Source: Anaerolineae bacterium
GTDB lineage: Bacteria; Chloroflexota; Anaerolineae; 4572-78; J111
Length of the DNA stretch: 64,000 nucleotides
Assembly (NCBI GenBank): GCA_023151115.1
Contig: JAKLJP010000002.1
Span: 310,001-374,000, forward strand
Reading direction: 5' to 3'
The number at the start of each line of letters is the position of its first letter. Within the stretch, counting starts at the first letter, position 1. Of this stretch, positions 24,230-33,078 are shown piece after piece. The position numbers and the translations under genes were made by a program. A model generated the notes under the pieces. The model searched no databases. It was not told the DNA's origin and worked only from the letters and a program-made list of their open reading frames with translations.

Positions 24230-26053
24230 GTGTTTAGACTGCGTCGCTCTGATTTTCCAGCCGAAAAAGAGGAGAATCGCCGGCCCATTACCCGCGCCCA
24301 ATGGGAGGGGTATCGTCGTTTGCTGCGGTACGTTAGCCCGTATCGGGGACGGATGATTCTGGCAGTGATAGCCCTGATTGCCGGCACGCTGTTGGGATTG
24401 GTCATGCCGCTGGTGGTGCGAAACATCGTTGATGTGGTATTTGTGGAGCAAAACCTGGCTTTGCTCAATCGCTCAACCGCTTTGCTGACTCTGGTTTTTC
24501 TGGCGCAGGCTTTTTTTAGCTTTGTCAATCGCTTCAATACTGCTCTGGTCGGTGAGCGCGTGGTAGCCGATCTGCGCCAGCAGCTTTATCGCCATCTGAT
24601 GACCTTATCGCTCCGCTTTTATGCCGATCGGCGCACCGGTGAATTGGTTTCGCGCGTCACCAATGATGTCACTACTTTGCAGGCAGCGGTAACGGATAAC
24701 TTGGTAACTTTGTTACAGCAGGGCTTGACCCTCATTGGTGGAGTGATTTTTCTGTTTTGGCTCGATTGGCGGTTGACCAGTGTTATTTTGGGTGGGATAC
24801 CCATTGTTACTTTAACGATGGTTTACCTGGGGCGAAAAATCCGGCGGGCGGCAGCCGAGATGCAGGATCGGCTGGCCGAGGCTGCGGCGGTGGTGGACGA
24901 GACCATCGGCAATATTCGGGTTGTCAAATCTTTTGCCCGCGAGGCTTATGAGATCACCCGCTTTACGGCCAAAATCGAAGAGACTTTTATGGCGGCGATG
25001 CGACGGGTCAAAATCTCGGCCATTTTAGCGCCCATTATTGGGTTTATGGCTTTTATGTCCCTCACCATTACCCTCTGGTTTGGCGGCTATGAAGTGCTTC
25101 AGGGCTACCTGTCGCCCGGCGGACTGATTGCTTTTTTGATTTACACCATGTTGGTGGCGGGGCCGATTGCCGCTTTTTCGGGCTTGTACAGCCAGTTTCA
25201 AGCCGCCCTGGGCGCCACCGAGCATATTTTTGAACTGCTCGATTTGCAGCCTGAAATTGCCGATGCCCCCAATGCCTACCCGTTGCCGACAATTATGGGC
25301 CGGATAAAGTTTGAAGCGGTCAGTTTTGAGTATGACTCGCGCTTGCCTGTGTTGCACCAGGTGTCAATAGAGGTCCAGCCGGGTCAGGTGGTGGCGCTGG
25401 TCGGGCCGAGCGGAGCCGGTAAAACGACGCTGGTCAATCTCATTCCCCGTTTTTACGATGTAACTTCCGGTTGTATCACCATTGATAACCACGATTTGAG
25501 ACAGGTCACGCTGTTGAGCTTGCGCCAGCAAATCGGCGTGGTGCCGCAGGAGACCGCCTTGTTTTCCGACACAATTGGGGAGAATATTCGTTACGGTAAG
25601 CTGGAGGCAACCCAGGCCGATATTGAAGCCGCTGCTCGCGCCGCTAACGCTCACGAGTTTATTGTCAATATGCCCCAAGGATATGAGACTCGTGTGGGTG
25701 AGCGCGGCATCAAGCTGAGCGGGGGTCAGCGCCAGCGGATTGCGATTGCCCGCGCCATCCTCAAAGACCCCCGCATTCTTATCCTGGATGAGGCCACTTC
25801 GTCGTTGGACAGCGAGTCGGAGCAGTTGGTCCAGGAAGCCCTGGAACGTTTGATGAAATCGCGGACTACATTTGTGATTGCGCATCGTTTGAGTACCATT
25901 ATCAATGCCGATTGGATTTTGGTTATGGATGGTGGTCGCATTGTGGAACAGGGCACTCACGCCGAACTGGTGAGCCGGGCGAATGGTTTATATCAAAAAT
26001 TACATGCGCTGCAATTCAGGTTTTCGGAGGTGGAAGAAATTGTCAATTATTAA
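24230..26053 (+). CDS. ABC exporter, fused membrane and ATPase domains
   Basis: This half-transporter of 607 residues (from GTG) is expected to work as a homodimer and export lipids, drugs or peptides. Six transmembrane helices lie in about residues 35-310. The ATPase follows with Walker A GPSGAGKTTL, signature LSGGQRQR, Walker B ILILDEATSSLDSES and the switch region FVIAHRLSTI. A frame upstream to a TTG exists, but GTG 24230 follows GGGAAGG and gives a normal N-terminus. The last residues (EEIVNY) and the stop are encoded by a CAATTATTAATGGTCAATTA-type repeat, so the C-terminus may have been altered by repeat insertion. Confidence 0.92.
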   Translation: MFRLRRSDFPAEKEENRRPITRAQWEGYRRLLRYVSPYRGRMILAVIALIAGTLLGLVMPLVVRNIVDVVFVEQNLALLNRSTALLTLVFLAQAFFSFVNRFNTALVGERVVADLRQQLYRHLMTLSLRFYADRRTGELVSRVTNDVTTLQAAVTDNLVTLLQQGLTLIGGVIFLFWLDWRLTSVILGGIPIVTLTMVYLGRKIRRAAAEMQDRLAEAAAVVDETIGNIRVVKSFAREAYEITRFTAKIEETFMAAMRRVKISAILAPIIGFMAFMSLTITLWFGGYEVLQGYLSPGGLIAFLIYTMLVAGPIAAFSGLYSQFQAALGATEHIFELLDLQPEIADAPNAYPLPTIMGRIKFEAVSFEYDSRLPVLHQVSIEVQPGQVVALVGPSGAGKTTLVNLIPRFYDVTSGCITIDNHDLRQVTLLSLRQQIGVVPQETALFSDTIGENIRYGKLEATQADIEAAARAANAHEFIVNMPQGYETRVGERGIKLSGGQRQRIAIARAILKDPRILILDEATSSLDSESEQLVQEALERLMKSRTTFVIAHRLSTIINADWILVMDGGRIVEQGTHAELVSRANGLYQKLHALQFRFSEVEEIVNY

Positions 26054-26078
26054 TGGTCAATTATCAATTGTTAATTGG
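26040..26078. repeat. TCAATTAT-unit repeat across the ABC exporter stop codon
   Basis: Units TGTCAATTAT, GGTCAATTATCAATTG and TTAATTGG repeat with a period near 7-12 bases. The stop TAA of the exporter gene lies inside the repeat, and the next gene starts at its right edge. Confidence 0.6.
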
Positions 26079-26080
26079 CC

Positions 26081-26848
26081 GTGAAAGGCTCCTGGCGCAT
26101 GGCCCGCCTGGCGGGCGTGGATATTAATGTCCACTGGAGCTTTAGCTTTATCATTGTCTGGATTATCCTGCAAGGGGCGTTGAGCCACGGCAAGCTTGAA
26201 GGGATTGTTTTCGCTTTGGTGGCCGTGCTGCTGCTGTTTGTCTGTGTGACCCTGCACGAGTTGGGGCATGCGTTTATGGCCCTACGGCTCAACGTCCGGG
26301 TGAAAAATATCATTTTGCTGCCCATTGGTGGGCTGGCGCAGATGCAATCGCTGCCGGAAAAGCCGGAACACGAAATGTTGATTGCCGGAGCCGGGCCGGC
26401 GGTGAATCTGTCCATTACCATGGCTTTGGTTCCAGCGGCGCTTATGTTTAGTGAAGAGGCTCTGTTACGGGGTTTTTTAGCCTCGCCGGGTACGGTGCTT
26501 GAAGCTGTCATGCAATCTTTTTTTCAAGAGGGCGCGCTGCTGGGGCTGATTATTTTTCTGTTGTTGTCTAATGCCATCCTGTTTGTGTTTAATTTAATCC
26601 CGGCCTTTCCCATGGACGGCGGGCGCATTCTGCGGGCTGTGCTGGCCCTCTTTCTTTCATACCTTCTGGCCACCCGAATTGCCGTAGCAATAGGCTATAC
26701 TATTGCCCTGTTGCTGGTCCTCGGCGCGTTCCACTTTAGAAATCCGGGGCTGCTTTTTGTGGCGGTCTTTGTATTCATTGCCGGGCGGCCGGTGCGGGTG
26801 AAGCCGGCGCAACAAAGCTTATCCCCTTTTTTGAACAGCCGGGATTGA
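26081..26848 (+). CDS. Site-2 protease family membrane metalloprotease (M50)
   Basis: This intramembrane zinc protease has 255 residues from GTG 26081 and about six helices. The zinc site is TLHELGHAFMAL (HExxH), and the third ligand site is NLIPAFPMDGGRILRA. PIGGLAQMQSLPE between them is typical of the family. Such enzymes cut membrane-bound regulators or short peptides. A CBS domain, common in this subgroup, is absent. The start is uncertain: GTG 26081 and ATG 26099 are both possible, and the upstream DNA is an intergenic repeat. It follows the ABC exporter by 27 bases and converges with a lipoprotein gene that ends 5 bases away. Confidence 0.9.
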   Translation: MKGSWRMARLAGVDINVHWSFSFIIVWIILQGALSHGKLEGIVFALVAVLLLFVCVTLHELGHAFMALRLNVRVKNIILLPIGGLAQMQSLPEKPEHEMLIAGAGPAVNLSITMALVPAALMFSEEALLRGFLASPGTVLEAVMQSFFQEGALLGLIIFLLLSNAILFVFNLIPAFPMDGGRILRAVLALFLSYLLATRIAVAIGYTIALLLVLGAFHFRNPGLLFVAVFVFIAGRPVRVKPAQQSLSPFLNSRD

Positions 26849-26852
26849 CTTT

Positions 26853-27389
26853 TTACTTGACCGACTCCGCCTTAAGTTCGACCTCATCTGTCACCATCCA
26901 TTGGTCGGTACCCTGCCGGGTAACAGTCAACTGCCGGCCCTGATAGCCCGACCCATCGCCGCGATAAACGTTGACGGTGGCAATCTGCTGATCTTCGCTG
27001 AACTGAATTTCCTGAATATAAAGATAGTTGGCCGTTTGGGGTCGGGTGGCAAAATATTCCTGACCGCCGGCCGGATAGAGCCAGACGGTATGACCCCCGT
27101 TTTGATTCTGCCCGTCAAATCGGATGCGGGGTTCATCGCGCCGGAAGTGAATCACTAAATCTTTGACCGGCCCACGTTTAGCCCGTTCATAGGCAAAAAC
27201 AGCTTGGCGGACTTCATTGTTGCGTAGAAACATGGGATTGACCGGCCCACAAGCGATGATAGGTAGTAATAAGACGACAAAAACAAAAAAGTAATCCCTT
27301 GTTTGAGAATTATTTCGACAGATGTTGGTTATCAGATTTCGGACCTCCGAAGAAGGTTTTACCCTTCGAGCACTTTCGCTTCTTCCCAC
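26853..27389 (-). CDS. Small lipoprotein of unknown function
   Basis: The frame codes for 178 residues, but the true protein is probably shorter. The hydrophobic signal FFVFVVLLLPIIAC ends in a lipobox near residue 47. The mature part is a beta-rich domain of about 130 residues (VRQAVFAYERAKRG, LVIHFRRDEPRIRF, HTVWLYPAGG, NVYRGDGSGYQG). The frame overlaps the end of mazG by 31 bases from a GTG. A CTG at 27335, eight bases after GGAGG, would give a standard signal peptide and is an attractive rare start. The gene follows mazG on the same strand, probably in one transcript. No family was recognised. Confidence 0.65.
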   Translation of the reverse strand: MGRSESARRVKPSSEVRNLITNICRNNSQTRDYFFVFVVLLLPIIACGPVNPMFLRNNEVRQAVFAYERAKRGPVKDLVIHFRRDEPRIRFDGQNQNGGHTVWLYPAGGQEYFATRPQTANYLYIQEIQFSEDQQIATVNVYRGDGSGYQGRQLTVTRQGTDQWMVTDEVELKAESVK

Positions 27390-28795
27390 AAGGCATCCAT
27401 TTCCTCAATTGTCATGTCAGTCAAAGCTTTGCCCTGAGCCACTGCCAGCAGTTCCAGCCTTTTGAAGCGGCGAGTAAAGCGAGCATTGGTGGCGCGTAAA
27501 GCGCTTTCCGGGTCAACCTTGCGCCAGCGAGCCAGGTTGACGGCGCTAAACAACAAATCCCCAATTTCAGATTCAAGATCAGCCGGATGAGTGGCTTCGG
27601 TAATTTCCTGGGCCTCTTCGATCAATTTATCCAACACACCCTCAATCGTCGGCCATTCAAAACCCACCCGAACCACCCGCTTGGAAATGGTCAGAGCTTG
27701 AGCCAGAGCTGGCAGCGCCGCCGGAACGCCATCCAACACTGAAGAGGGGGTTTCATTTTGGCCATTTGACGTGGCCCGTTCAGCCCGTTTGATTGCCTCC
27801 CAATTCGTTGTCACCTCATCCGCCCCGTTAACCGTAACGTCTCCGAAGACGTGGGGGTGACGCCGTACCAGTTTGCGGTGGATGTGACCAATCACGTCGC
27901 CCATTTTAAAATCGCCAGCCTCAGTGGCAAGCTGAGTGTGCAGTAAAATTTGGAGCAGCAAATCGCCTAACTCTTCGGCCAGCGCGGTTGGATTGGCCGC
28001 GTCTAGCGCCTCCAACACTTCATAGGTTTCTTCCAACAGAAACGGACGCAGGCTGTAATGGGTTTGCTCTCGATCCCAGGGACAGCCTTCGGGGGCGCGC
28101 AAATGAGCAATCGTTTCCTGAAAGGTGGGCAAACTGTTGTTAGTCAGGTCGGCGGGCAGGTAGAGCAGTGTCAATTCGTCAAACCAGGGCTGCTGACCCA
28201 ACTGGTCCAGGGGACCAGACCAAATTTGGGCCAACCCTTGCACTAACGTCACAGTAAAGTTTTCGGCGTAAGCATTTAGCAAAACCTGTTTGACTCGCCC
28301 AGCCAGAGCCGGGTTGGACAGCCCGGTTACCAGCGCCGGTTGGTCCGGGGCCAGCGGAGGGTGATGCAAACGTGCCACTTCGTCGGCGCGGGCAATTTGG
28401 AGCTTGTGCAATGTTTCCAGCTTCACTGCAGTTGCCGCCGCCTCGACCAGGCTCAGACCAGGAATAAGGGTCAGCGGGACTCGCTGGGCTTCTGCCAGGG
28501 CGCGAATATGAGGGAGGGTGGCGTCTTCAAGCGGGTGGCCGGGCACGGCATAGATGACGCCTGTTTCGCGCTGGCCCAGGCGCACCACTTCGGCGGCCAA
28601 CTGTTTAGGCCCATCCCCGGCGGCAGGGAAGGTCTCGGTCAGGGAACAGATTTTGGCGGGAATAGCGGCCAGGCTGGGGTGAGAAGTAGCGCGAACATAG
28701 ATTTCAGTTGCTTGTTGAAGCAAGGTGTCGGCCGCGCGGGTCCAGTGTTGGCTGTCGCCAGGCCCCAGGCCGACCATACTAATACCAGAGGGCAT
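27359..28795 (-). CDS. mazG: MazG nucleotide pyrophosphohydrolase with N-terminal methylase-like domain
   Basis: This 479-residue protein matches YabN-type MazG. Residues about 1-225 are a tetrapyrrole-methylase-like domain (ISMVGLGPGDSQHW, VIYAVPGHPLEDATL, LIPGLSLVEAAA). Then come two MazG modules: TFQETIAHLRAPEGCPWDRE and YEVLEALDAANPTALAEELGD with the metal-binding Glu/Asp residues, and IEEAQEITEA with LESEIGDLLFSAVNLAR. MazG hydrolyses NTPs to NMP and PPi and helps clear abnormal or excess nucleotides. The ATG giving MPSGISMVG follows GGAG. A GTG four codons upstream is the alternative. Confidence 0.93.
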   Translation of the reverse strand: MPSGISMVGLGPGDSQHWTRAADTLLQQATEIYVRATSHPSLAAIPAKICSLTETFPAAGDGPKQLAAEVVRLGQRETGVIYAVPGHPLEDATLPHIRALAEAQRVPLTLIPGLSLVEAAATAVKLETLHKLQIARADEVARLHHPPLAPDQPALVTGLSNPALAGRVKQVLLNAYAENFTVTLVQGLAQIWSGPLDQLGQQPWFDELTLLYLPADLTNNSLPTFQETIAHLRAPEGCPWDREQTHYSLRPFLLEETYEVLEALDAANPTALAEELGDLLLQILLHTQLATEAGDFKMGDVIGHIHRKLVRRHPHVFGDVTVNGADEVTTNWEAIKRAERATSNGQNETPSSVLDGVPAALPALAQALTISKRVVRVGFEWPTIEGVLDKLIEEAQEITEATHPADLESEIGDLLFSAVNLARWRKVDPESALRATNARFTRRFKRLELLAVAQGKALTDMTIEEMDALWEEAKVLEG

Positions 28796-28995
28796 ACTTT
28801 TCTCCACAATTTAAGGTCATGTTATTCTACCACGAGCCGTTGCTTTGGGCTATCCATTCCGGCTGTCTGCCAGACCCAATTCTCTGTAACGATTTTGGTA
28901 ACGATTGTCAGACGCACTGGGAGTACACTCAAGACAAATTTAATAATAAATTTGCTGGCAACCCGATTTAGCCGGGGAACCCTGCCAAAAAAGCG

Positions 28996-29024
28996 TTGAC
29001 TTTTGGGTAGCCACCCCTTATAAT
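28996..29024 (+). promoter_or_regulatory. Strong sigma-70-type promoter
   Basis: TTGACT (28996-29001) and TATAAT (29019-29024) are 17 bases apart. Transcription would start near 29031, about 46 bases before the lipoprotein ATG at 29077. Confidence 0.8.
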
Positions 29025-29076
29025 GAAACTGCTACCCTCACCGAATCCTAAAATTTACTTTATTTGTCGAGGAAGA

Positions 29077-30453
29077 ATGAGAAAAAAACTGATCTTTGCT
29101 GTTATTGCTTTATTAGTCCTATCTGTCCTGGCTTGTTCTTTCGATTTTAGCTCGGCCAACATCAGTGAGGCCAAGCTGGCTAAAGACCCTGAGGGCAGCC
29201 AACCAACGACCACTTTTGCTCAAGATGAAGCTTTCTACTGTGTCGTTCAATTGGCCAACGCCCCCGATGACACCAATGTTAAGGCCATCTGGACGGTCAT
29301 CGAAGCTGAAAATACCGACCCTAATCTGGTGATTAATGAAACCGAGATTGATAGCGGGGATGGGCAAATTCATTTTGATCTGACCAATGACAAACTCTGG
29401 CCCGCCGGCAAATACAAGGTAGACCTGTATCTCAACGACAAGTTGGACCGCACCCTTGAATTTCAAGTGGAAGCAGCGGTAGCGGCAGTGGCTGAGGCCG
29501 AGCCGACGGCCACCCCTGAACCAACCGACGAGCCTACCGCCACCCCCGAACCAGAGCCAACGCCCGAACCGACTGCTGAACCGACCGAGGAAGTAACGGT
29601 TGAGCCAACCGAAGAAGCTACCGCCGAACCGACTGTCAATGCGGCGGGTGATGTGCTGCAATTACCCACTGAGGAAGCCACCGAGGAATCGAAATTTGAG
29701 CCACTTCCTTTTAAGGAAGAGCCTTACGTCCATCCCTCTAAAGCCTTTACCTTTGCCATACCCGAAAGCTTTGAAGGTATTCGCGGTGATAGCACCAGCG
29801 TCTCTTTTGGCAATGATCGTTCGGTCGTGGCGATCGAATTTCTCAACACGAAGAAGCCGTTCAGCAGCAAAGAGATGGATAGCTTCATTAAAGAAGTGGT
29901 CAAGCTGGTTATGGATAACTATGAAGCCACCGACCACAAAGTGCTGGAACAAAAGACAACTGACAACGACGATATCTTTGTGGCCGTATCTTATGAGTCT
30001 GAGAATGGCGCTGGCGATGCCGATTTCATCTTTACCCAGCGCAAGGAAATTGTGTTCCTCATCTATTTTATAACAGTTGACTACGAGGAAATGGAGCCAA
30101 CCTGGCAAAAAATCATCGCAAGTTACGAAGTTGATGAGGAAGCCGCTCGGGCCGCTGCCCCAGCAGAAGCGCCCGCGCCTAAGCCTACCCAGCCGCCCGC
30201 TCCAGCCGGTCCTTCGATCCCAGCCGGCAAAGGCATGCTCACTTACAGCAACCGCACCGACGTAGATTTTGTGATTGATGTTATTGGGCCAACCAACACT
30301 TCCCAGGTGGTGCCGCCCGGCCAAACTAGAGAATTTATTCTTGATCCCGGTCACTACACCATTAACGCCCACTCGGCAGGGGGCAAATATTACGTGCCCT
30401 CGTATGAGTTTGACATCGCCGCCGGCCAACTGCTGCGCGATGGGGTACAGTAA
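29077..30453 (+). CDS. Multi-domain lipoprotein with Thr/Pro/Glu linker
   Basis: This 458-residue protein has a lipoprotein signal (LIFAVIALLVLSVLAC) and an N-terminal beta domain of about 110 residues (AFYCVVQLANAPDDT, YKVDLYLNDK). A 70-residue linker of PTATPEPT-type repeats follows, then a middle domain of about 140 residues (YVHPSKAFTFAIPESFEGI) resembling PsbP/DUF1795-like folds. A Pro/Ala linker leads to a C-terminal beta domain (MLTYSNRTDVDFVIDVIGP). The role is unknown; it is a surface protein. ATG 29077 follows GAGGAAG. A consensus promoter lies upstream and a terminator downstream, so it is monocistronic. Such linkers are very common in Chloroflexota exported proteins. Confidence 0.8.
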   Translation: MRKKLIFAVIALLVLSVLACSFDFSSANISEAKLAKDPEGSQPTTTFAQDEAFYCVVQLANAPDDTNVKAIWTVIEAENTDPNLVINETEIDSGDGQIHFDLTNDKLWPAGKYKVDLYLNDKLDRTLEFQVEAAVAAVAEAEPTATPEPTDEPTATPEPEPTPEPTAEPTEEVTVEPTEEATAEPTVNAAGDVLQLPTEEATEESKFEPLPFKEEPYVHPSKAFTFAIPESFEGIRGDSTSVSFGNDRSVVAIEFLNTKKPFSSKEMDSFIKEVVKLVMDNYEATDHKVLEQKTTDNDDIFVAVSYESENGAGDADFIFTQRKEIVFLIYFITVDYEEMEPTWQKIIASYEVDEEAARAAAPAEAPAPKPTQPPAPAGPSIPAGKGMLTYSNRTDVDFVIDVIGPTNTSQVVPPGQTREFILDPGHYTINAHSAGGKYYVPSYEFDIAAGQLLRDGVQ

Positions 30454-30499
30454 GGTCTCGACTTCATCTAACGAACCCTTCGTAGACATTAATCCAATC

Positions 30500-30532
30500 A
30501 AAAAGGGTGACTCAAACAGAGTCGCCTTTTTT
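30500..30532 (+). terminator. Rho-independent terminator
   Basis: AAAAAGGGTGACTC pairs with GAGTCGCCTTTTTT around a 5-base loop with one mismatch, ending in T6. It closes the lipoprotein gene. Confidence 0.85.
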
Positions 30533-30653
30533 GATTCTTGCTAAAATTACTAAGCGACCATTCTTGAAACCAGCTAAAGCCTGGATTTGGACGAATCGTT
30601 TATTGGGAGTATAAAGGGTCTTGGTGTAACCAATTCATACTTAAGGAATCGGC

Positions 30654-31505
30654 ATGGACTCAGCAGAATTGATCCTGACTCATCTGGAGGCCCTCTACCA
30701 CGCCATTGTTCAGGCGGTAACAACAGACAGCAGCGCTGCCTGGGGCGAATTGGGCCAAAATGCTAAAGGCGACCAGGTCAAATGGTTTGATCTGGCCGCA
30801 GATCGGGCGGTCTGCGCCTACCTGGAACAGCAATTTCCCTGCCCGGTCACTTTACTCTCCGAAGAGGGTGAGCCGCGCAGTTTTGGCCGCGGCGAGCCGG
30901 AGTGGACGATGGTGTTGGACCCGGTAGACGGCTCTGACAATTTCTCGCGGGGGCTTGCGCCGGCGGGCACGGCTGTAGCCCTGATTCCGGCCGGGCTGCC
31001 GGTGGCGGTTGATACAGTTGAGTTTGCCCTGGTGGGCAGTCTCCATCGTTCCCAGGTTTGGCGGGCGGCGCGAGGCAAGGGAGCATGGCGCGACGGCCAC
31101 CGCCTGCGGTCCAGCGCAACTACGCGGCTGGCAGAAGCGGTGATTAATTGTGATGTCGCCGGAGCTACTATTCAGCCGGCCCTGGCCAAAGTTTTGGTTC
31201 AAGCTCGATCTGTGCGCTCTTTTGGAGCAACGACGATAGTTTTGGCCAATGTGGCGGACGGTTCGCTGGAGGCGCACCTGGATTTACGCGGCCAGCTTAC
31301 CGCCGAGAATTTTCTGGGGCCGGGCCTTATCATCCGCGAGGCCGGGGGGATAATAACCGGCCCTCAGGGGGAGTCCTTACCTCCCCTTCAATCCTTGACT
31401 GATTGCTACTCACTTATCGTGGCAGCTAACCATGAATTACACGCGATTCTGTTACAGCACTTAAACATAGTTTCCGGGGATGAAAGTGTCATTGCGAGGC
31501 CATAG
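30654..31505 (+). CDS. Inositol monophosphatase-family protein, divergent
   Basis: This 283-residue protein has the FIG superfamily fold of Mg-dependent sugar phosphatases. Metal-site motifs are LLSEEGEP and VLDPVDGSDNFSRG (family consensus DPxDGTxNF). The usual C-terminal WDxAAG metal motif reads ENFLGPGLIIREAGG here. Its Trp-Asp pair is missing, so one metal ligand may be lost and the substrate may differ from inositol phosphate. The start ATG follows TTAAGGA. The last codons (near SVIARP) run into GTCATTGCGAGG, a word typical of dispersed palindromes, so the original C-terminus may have been replaced. Confidence 0.85.
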   Translation: MDSAELILTHLEALYHAIVQAVTTDSSAAWGELGQNAKGDQVKWFDLAADRAVCAYLEQQFPCPVTLLSEEGEPRSFGRGEPEWTMVLDPVDGSDNFSRGLAPAGTAVALIPAGLPVAVDTVEFALVGSLHRSQVWRAARGKGAWRDGHRLRSSATTRLAEAVINCDVAGATIQPALAKVLVQARSVRSFGATTIVLANVADGSLEAHLDLRGQLTAENFLGPGLIIREAGGIITGPQGESLPPLQSLTDCYSLIVAANHELHAILLQHLNIVSGDESVIARP

Positions 31506-31565
31506 GCTGCGCGAAAACCTATCAGGTTTGCTTAAAATCTGAAATACTCCCCTCTTCTGTTTTAT

Positions 31566-31594
31566 TTGCCAGCTCTTAGCCCAAATGGTATAAT
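31566..31594 (+). promoter_or_regulatory. Sigma-70-like promoter of the S1-domain gene
   Basis: TTGCCA (31566-31571) and TATAAT (31589-31594) are 17 bases apart. The leader to ATG 31689 is about 88 bases. Confidence 0.65.
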
Positions 31595-31688
31595 CGAAAT
31601 TCGTTAAAATTTGTACAATCTGCATTAATTGAGAAATTTGCCACAGATTGTTAAGTTTCTCAGGGGATGCGGTCAGGAGAAGATCATT

Positions 31689-32585
31689 ATGAACGACCAA
31701 AATGCAACTGTAGTGGATGCAGTGTCAACCGGCGAAGCTGTTGAAACGCCCTCCGTTGAGACTGAACCCACACCAGTAGAAAATAATACAACGGAGGCTA
31801 ACTCAGCCGCCACTGAAAATCCGTCTGTGAGCGAAGGATTATCCATTCACAATTTACAAATCGGTCAACGGCTGACCGGCAAGGTGAAAAATATCGCTGA
31901 TTTTGGAGCTTTTGTGGATATTGGTATTGCCCAGGATGGCCTGGTCCACATCTCTGAATTGGCCAAGCAAAACGTAGAAAAAGTGACAGATGTGGTGAGT
32001 CAAGGGCAAGAGGTTGAGGTTTGGGTTAAAAAGGTTGACACCAAACGTGGCCGCATCAGCCTGACCATGATCAAGCCGATTGCCTTGAAATTGAAAGACG
32101 TGGCTGAAGATGCTGAAATAGAAGGCGTTGTGACCCGGTTGGAGCCTTACGGGGCTTTTGTAGATATCGGCACCGACCGGGATGGCCTGGTCCATATTTC
32201 TCAGATCACCTATGATTACATCAAACATCCTGAAGATGCCTTAACCGTCGGCCAAAAGGTCAAGGTTAAAGTTTTGAAAGTGAACCGCAAAAAACGCCAG
32301 GTAGATTTATCCATTAAAGCGTTGTTACCGCCGCCGCCCCCACCCGAAGAAGTAAAGAAAGCAGATGAGGTGAAACCGCAGCCCCGCCGGCAAGAAGCAG
32401 TGGAAGAAGCAGAAGCCTTTGAAGAAGAGCCGATTCCAACGGCGATGGCTGTGGCTTACGCCGCCCTGCACGGCGAATTACCCTATGAGAAATCGGGTAA
32501 GGGAGGCGGTTCAGCCAAAGCCAAAGGCAAACGCCGCCGAGAAATGGATGACATTGTCGCCCGGACCCTGGCCAATCGTAGTTAA
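31689..32585 (+). CDS. RNA-binding protein with two S1 domains
   Basis: This 298-residue cytoplasmic protein has an acidic Thr/Glu-rich N-terminus of about 50 residues and two S1 domains: [20 protein letters not shown] to RISLTM, and [20 protein letters not shown] to [11 protein letters not shown] charged tail follows (Pro-rich PPPPPPEE, Glu-rich, then a basic Gly-rich [20 protein letters not shown]). It resembles short ribosomal-protein-S1-like factors and probably binds mRNA or the ribosome. ATG 31689 follows GGAG. It has its own promoter and terminator, so it is monocistronic. The low-complexity tail with opposite charges could promote self-association. Confidence 0.88.
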   Translation: MNDQNATVVDAVSTGEAVETPSVETEPTPVENNTTEANSAATENPSVSEGLSIHNLQIGQRLTGKVKNIADFGAFVDIGIAQDGLVHISELAKQNVEKVTDVVSQGQEVEVWVKKVDTKRGRISLTMIKPIALKLKDVAEDAEIEGVVTRLEPYGAFVDIGTDRDGLVHISQITYDYIKHPEDALTVGQKVKVKVLKVNRKKRQVDLSIKALLPPPPPPEEVKKADEVKPQPRRQEAVEEAEAFEEEPIPTAMAVAYAALHGELPYEKSGKGGGSAKAKGKRRREMDDIVARTLANRS

Positions 32586-32602
32586 TTCGGAGAGTTTCTA
32601 TC

Positions 32603-32632
32603 AAAAAGCCGACTCATTGAAGTCGGCTTTTT
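32603..32632 (+). terminator. Rho-independent terminator
   Basis: AAAAAGCCGACT pairs perfectly with AGTCGGCTTTTT around a 6-base loop, followed by GTTTTTTG. It closes the S1-domain gene. Confidence 0.9.
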
Positions 32633-32690
32633 GTTTTTTGAGTTTACTCATACCGAACTGTTCTAAATTTCACCAAAATTCAAGCTGTGC

Positions 32691-32696
32691 TATAAT
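32691..32696 (+). promoter_or_regulatory. Possible -10 box within GCTGTGCTATAATCGG
   Basis: TATAAT is preceded by TTCAAGCTGTGC. The same arrangement (TTCAAAGTTGTGCTATAATTCGG) lies at 48735-48740. The -35 region is weak (TTTCAC with 17 bases). It could serve the carboxylase operon with a leader of about 380 bases. Confidence 0.35.
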
Positions 32697-32843
32697 CGGC
32701 CCGTATTTATTGGGAATTTTGGAATTCTTGGAAAATTGTTGTTACTGAACTGTAACTGAAGTGTTATAGAATAAAAAAACCCGACTGATCCATTTAAAAG
32801 CCTGACTTTAGATTACCTAACCTGGCCGAGCCAGAACCAAAAA

Positions 32844-32942
32844 GGAACACAGAGCTACACAAAGACTCCACAGAGACACACAGAGAGTTCTAAAAATTCC
32901 TCTGAGAAACTCTGTGACTTCTCCGGGCTTCTCTGTGTAACA
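32844..32942. repeat. Inverted pair of ACACAGAG-unit arrays
   Basis: The left half has ACACAGAG, CACAGAG and ACACAGAG units. The right half has their complements (CTCTGAG, CTCTGTG, CTCTGTGT) around AGTTCTAAAAATTCCT. It lies in a 493-base gene-free gap (32586-33078) that otherwise holds a terminator and a possible promoter. Confidence 0.65.
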
Positions 32943-33078
32943 ACTTCTTGCTCACCGTACAAGAATCTGACTCATAAGGTACTATTCACCTGCCAAACGG
33001 CGATGCTTGGTTGAAAGCACAGACAAACAATCTCGGTGTTTGATCTGTTAGCTTTGACATTTATTTCAGGAGGTGTGT

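Noticed and set aside
29662..30501. A 279-codon minus-strand frame within the lipoprotein gene
   Set aside because: The plus-strand gene has a signal peptide, promoter and terminator. The antisense frame has none.
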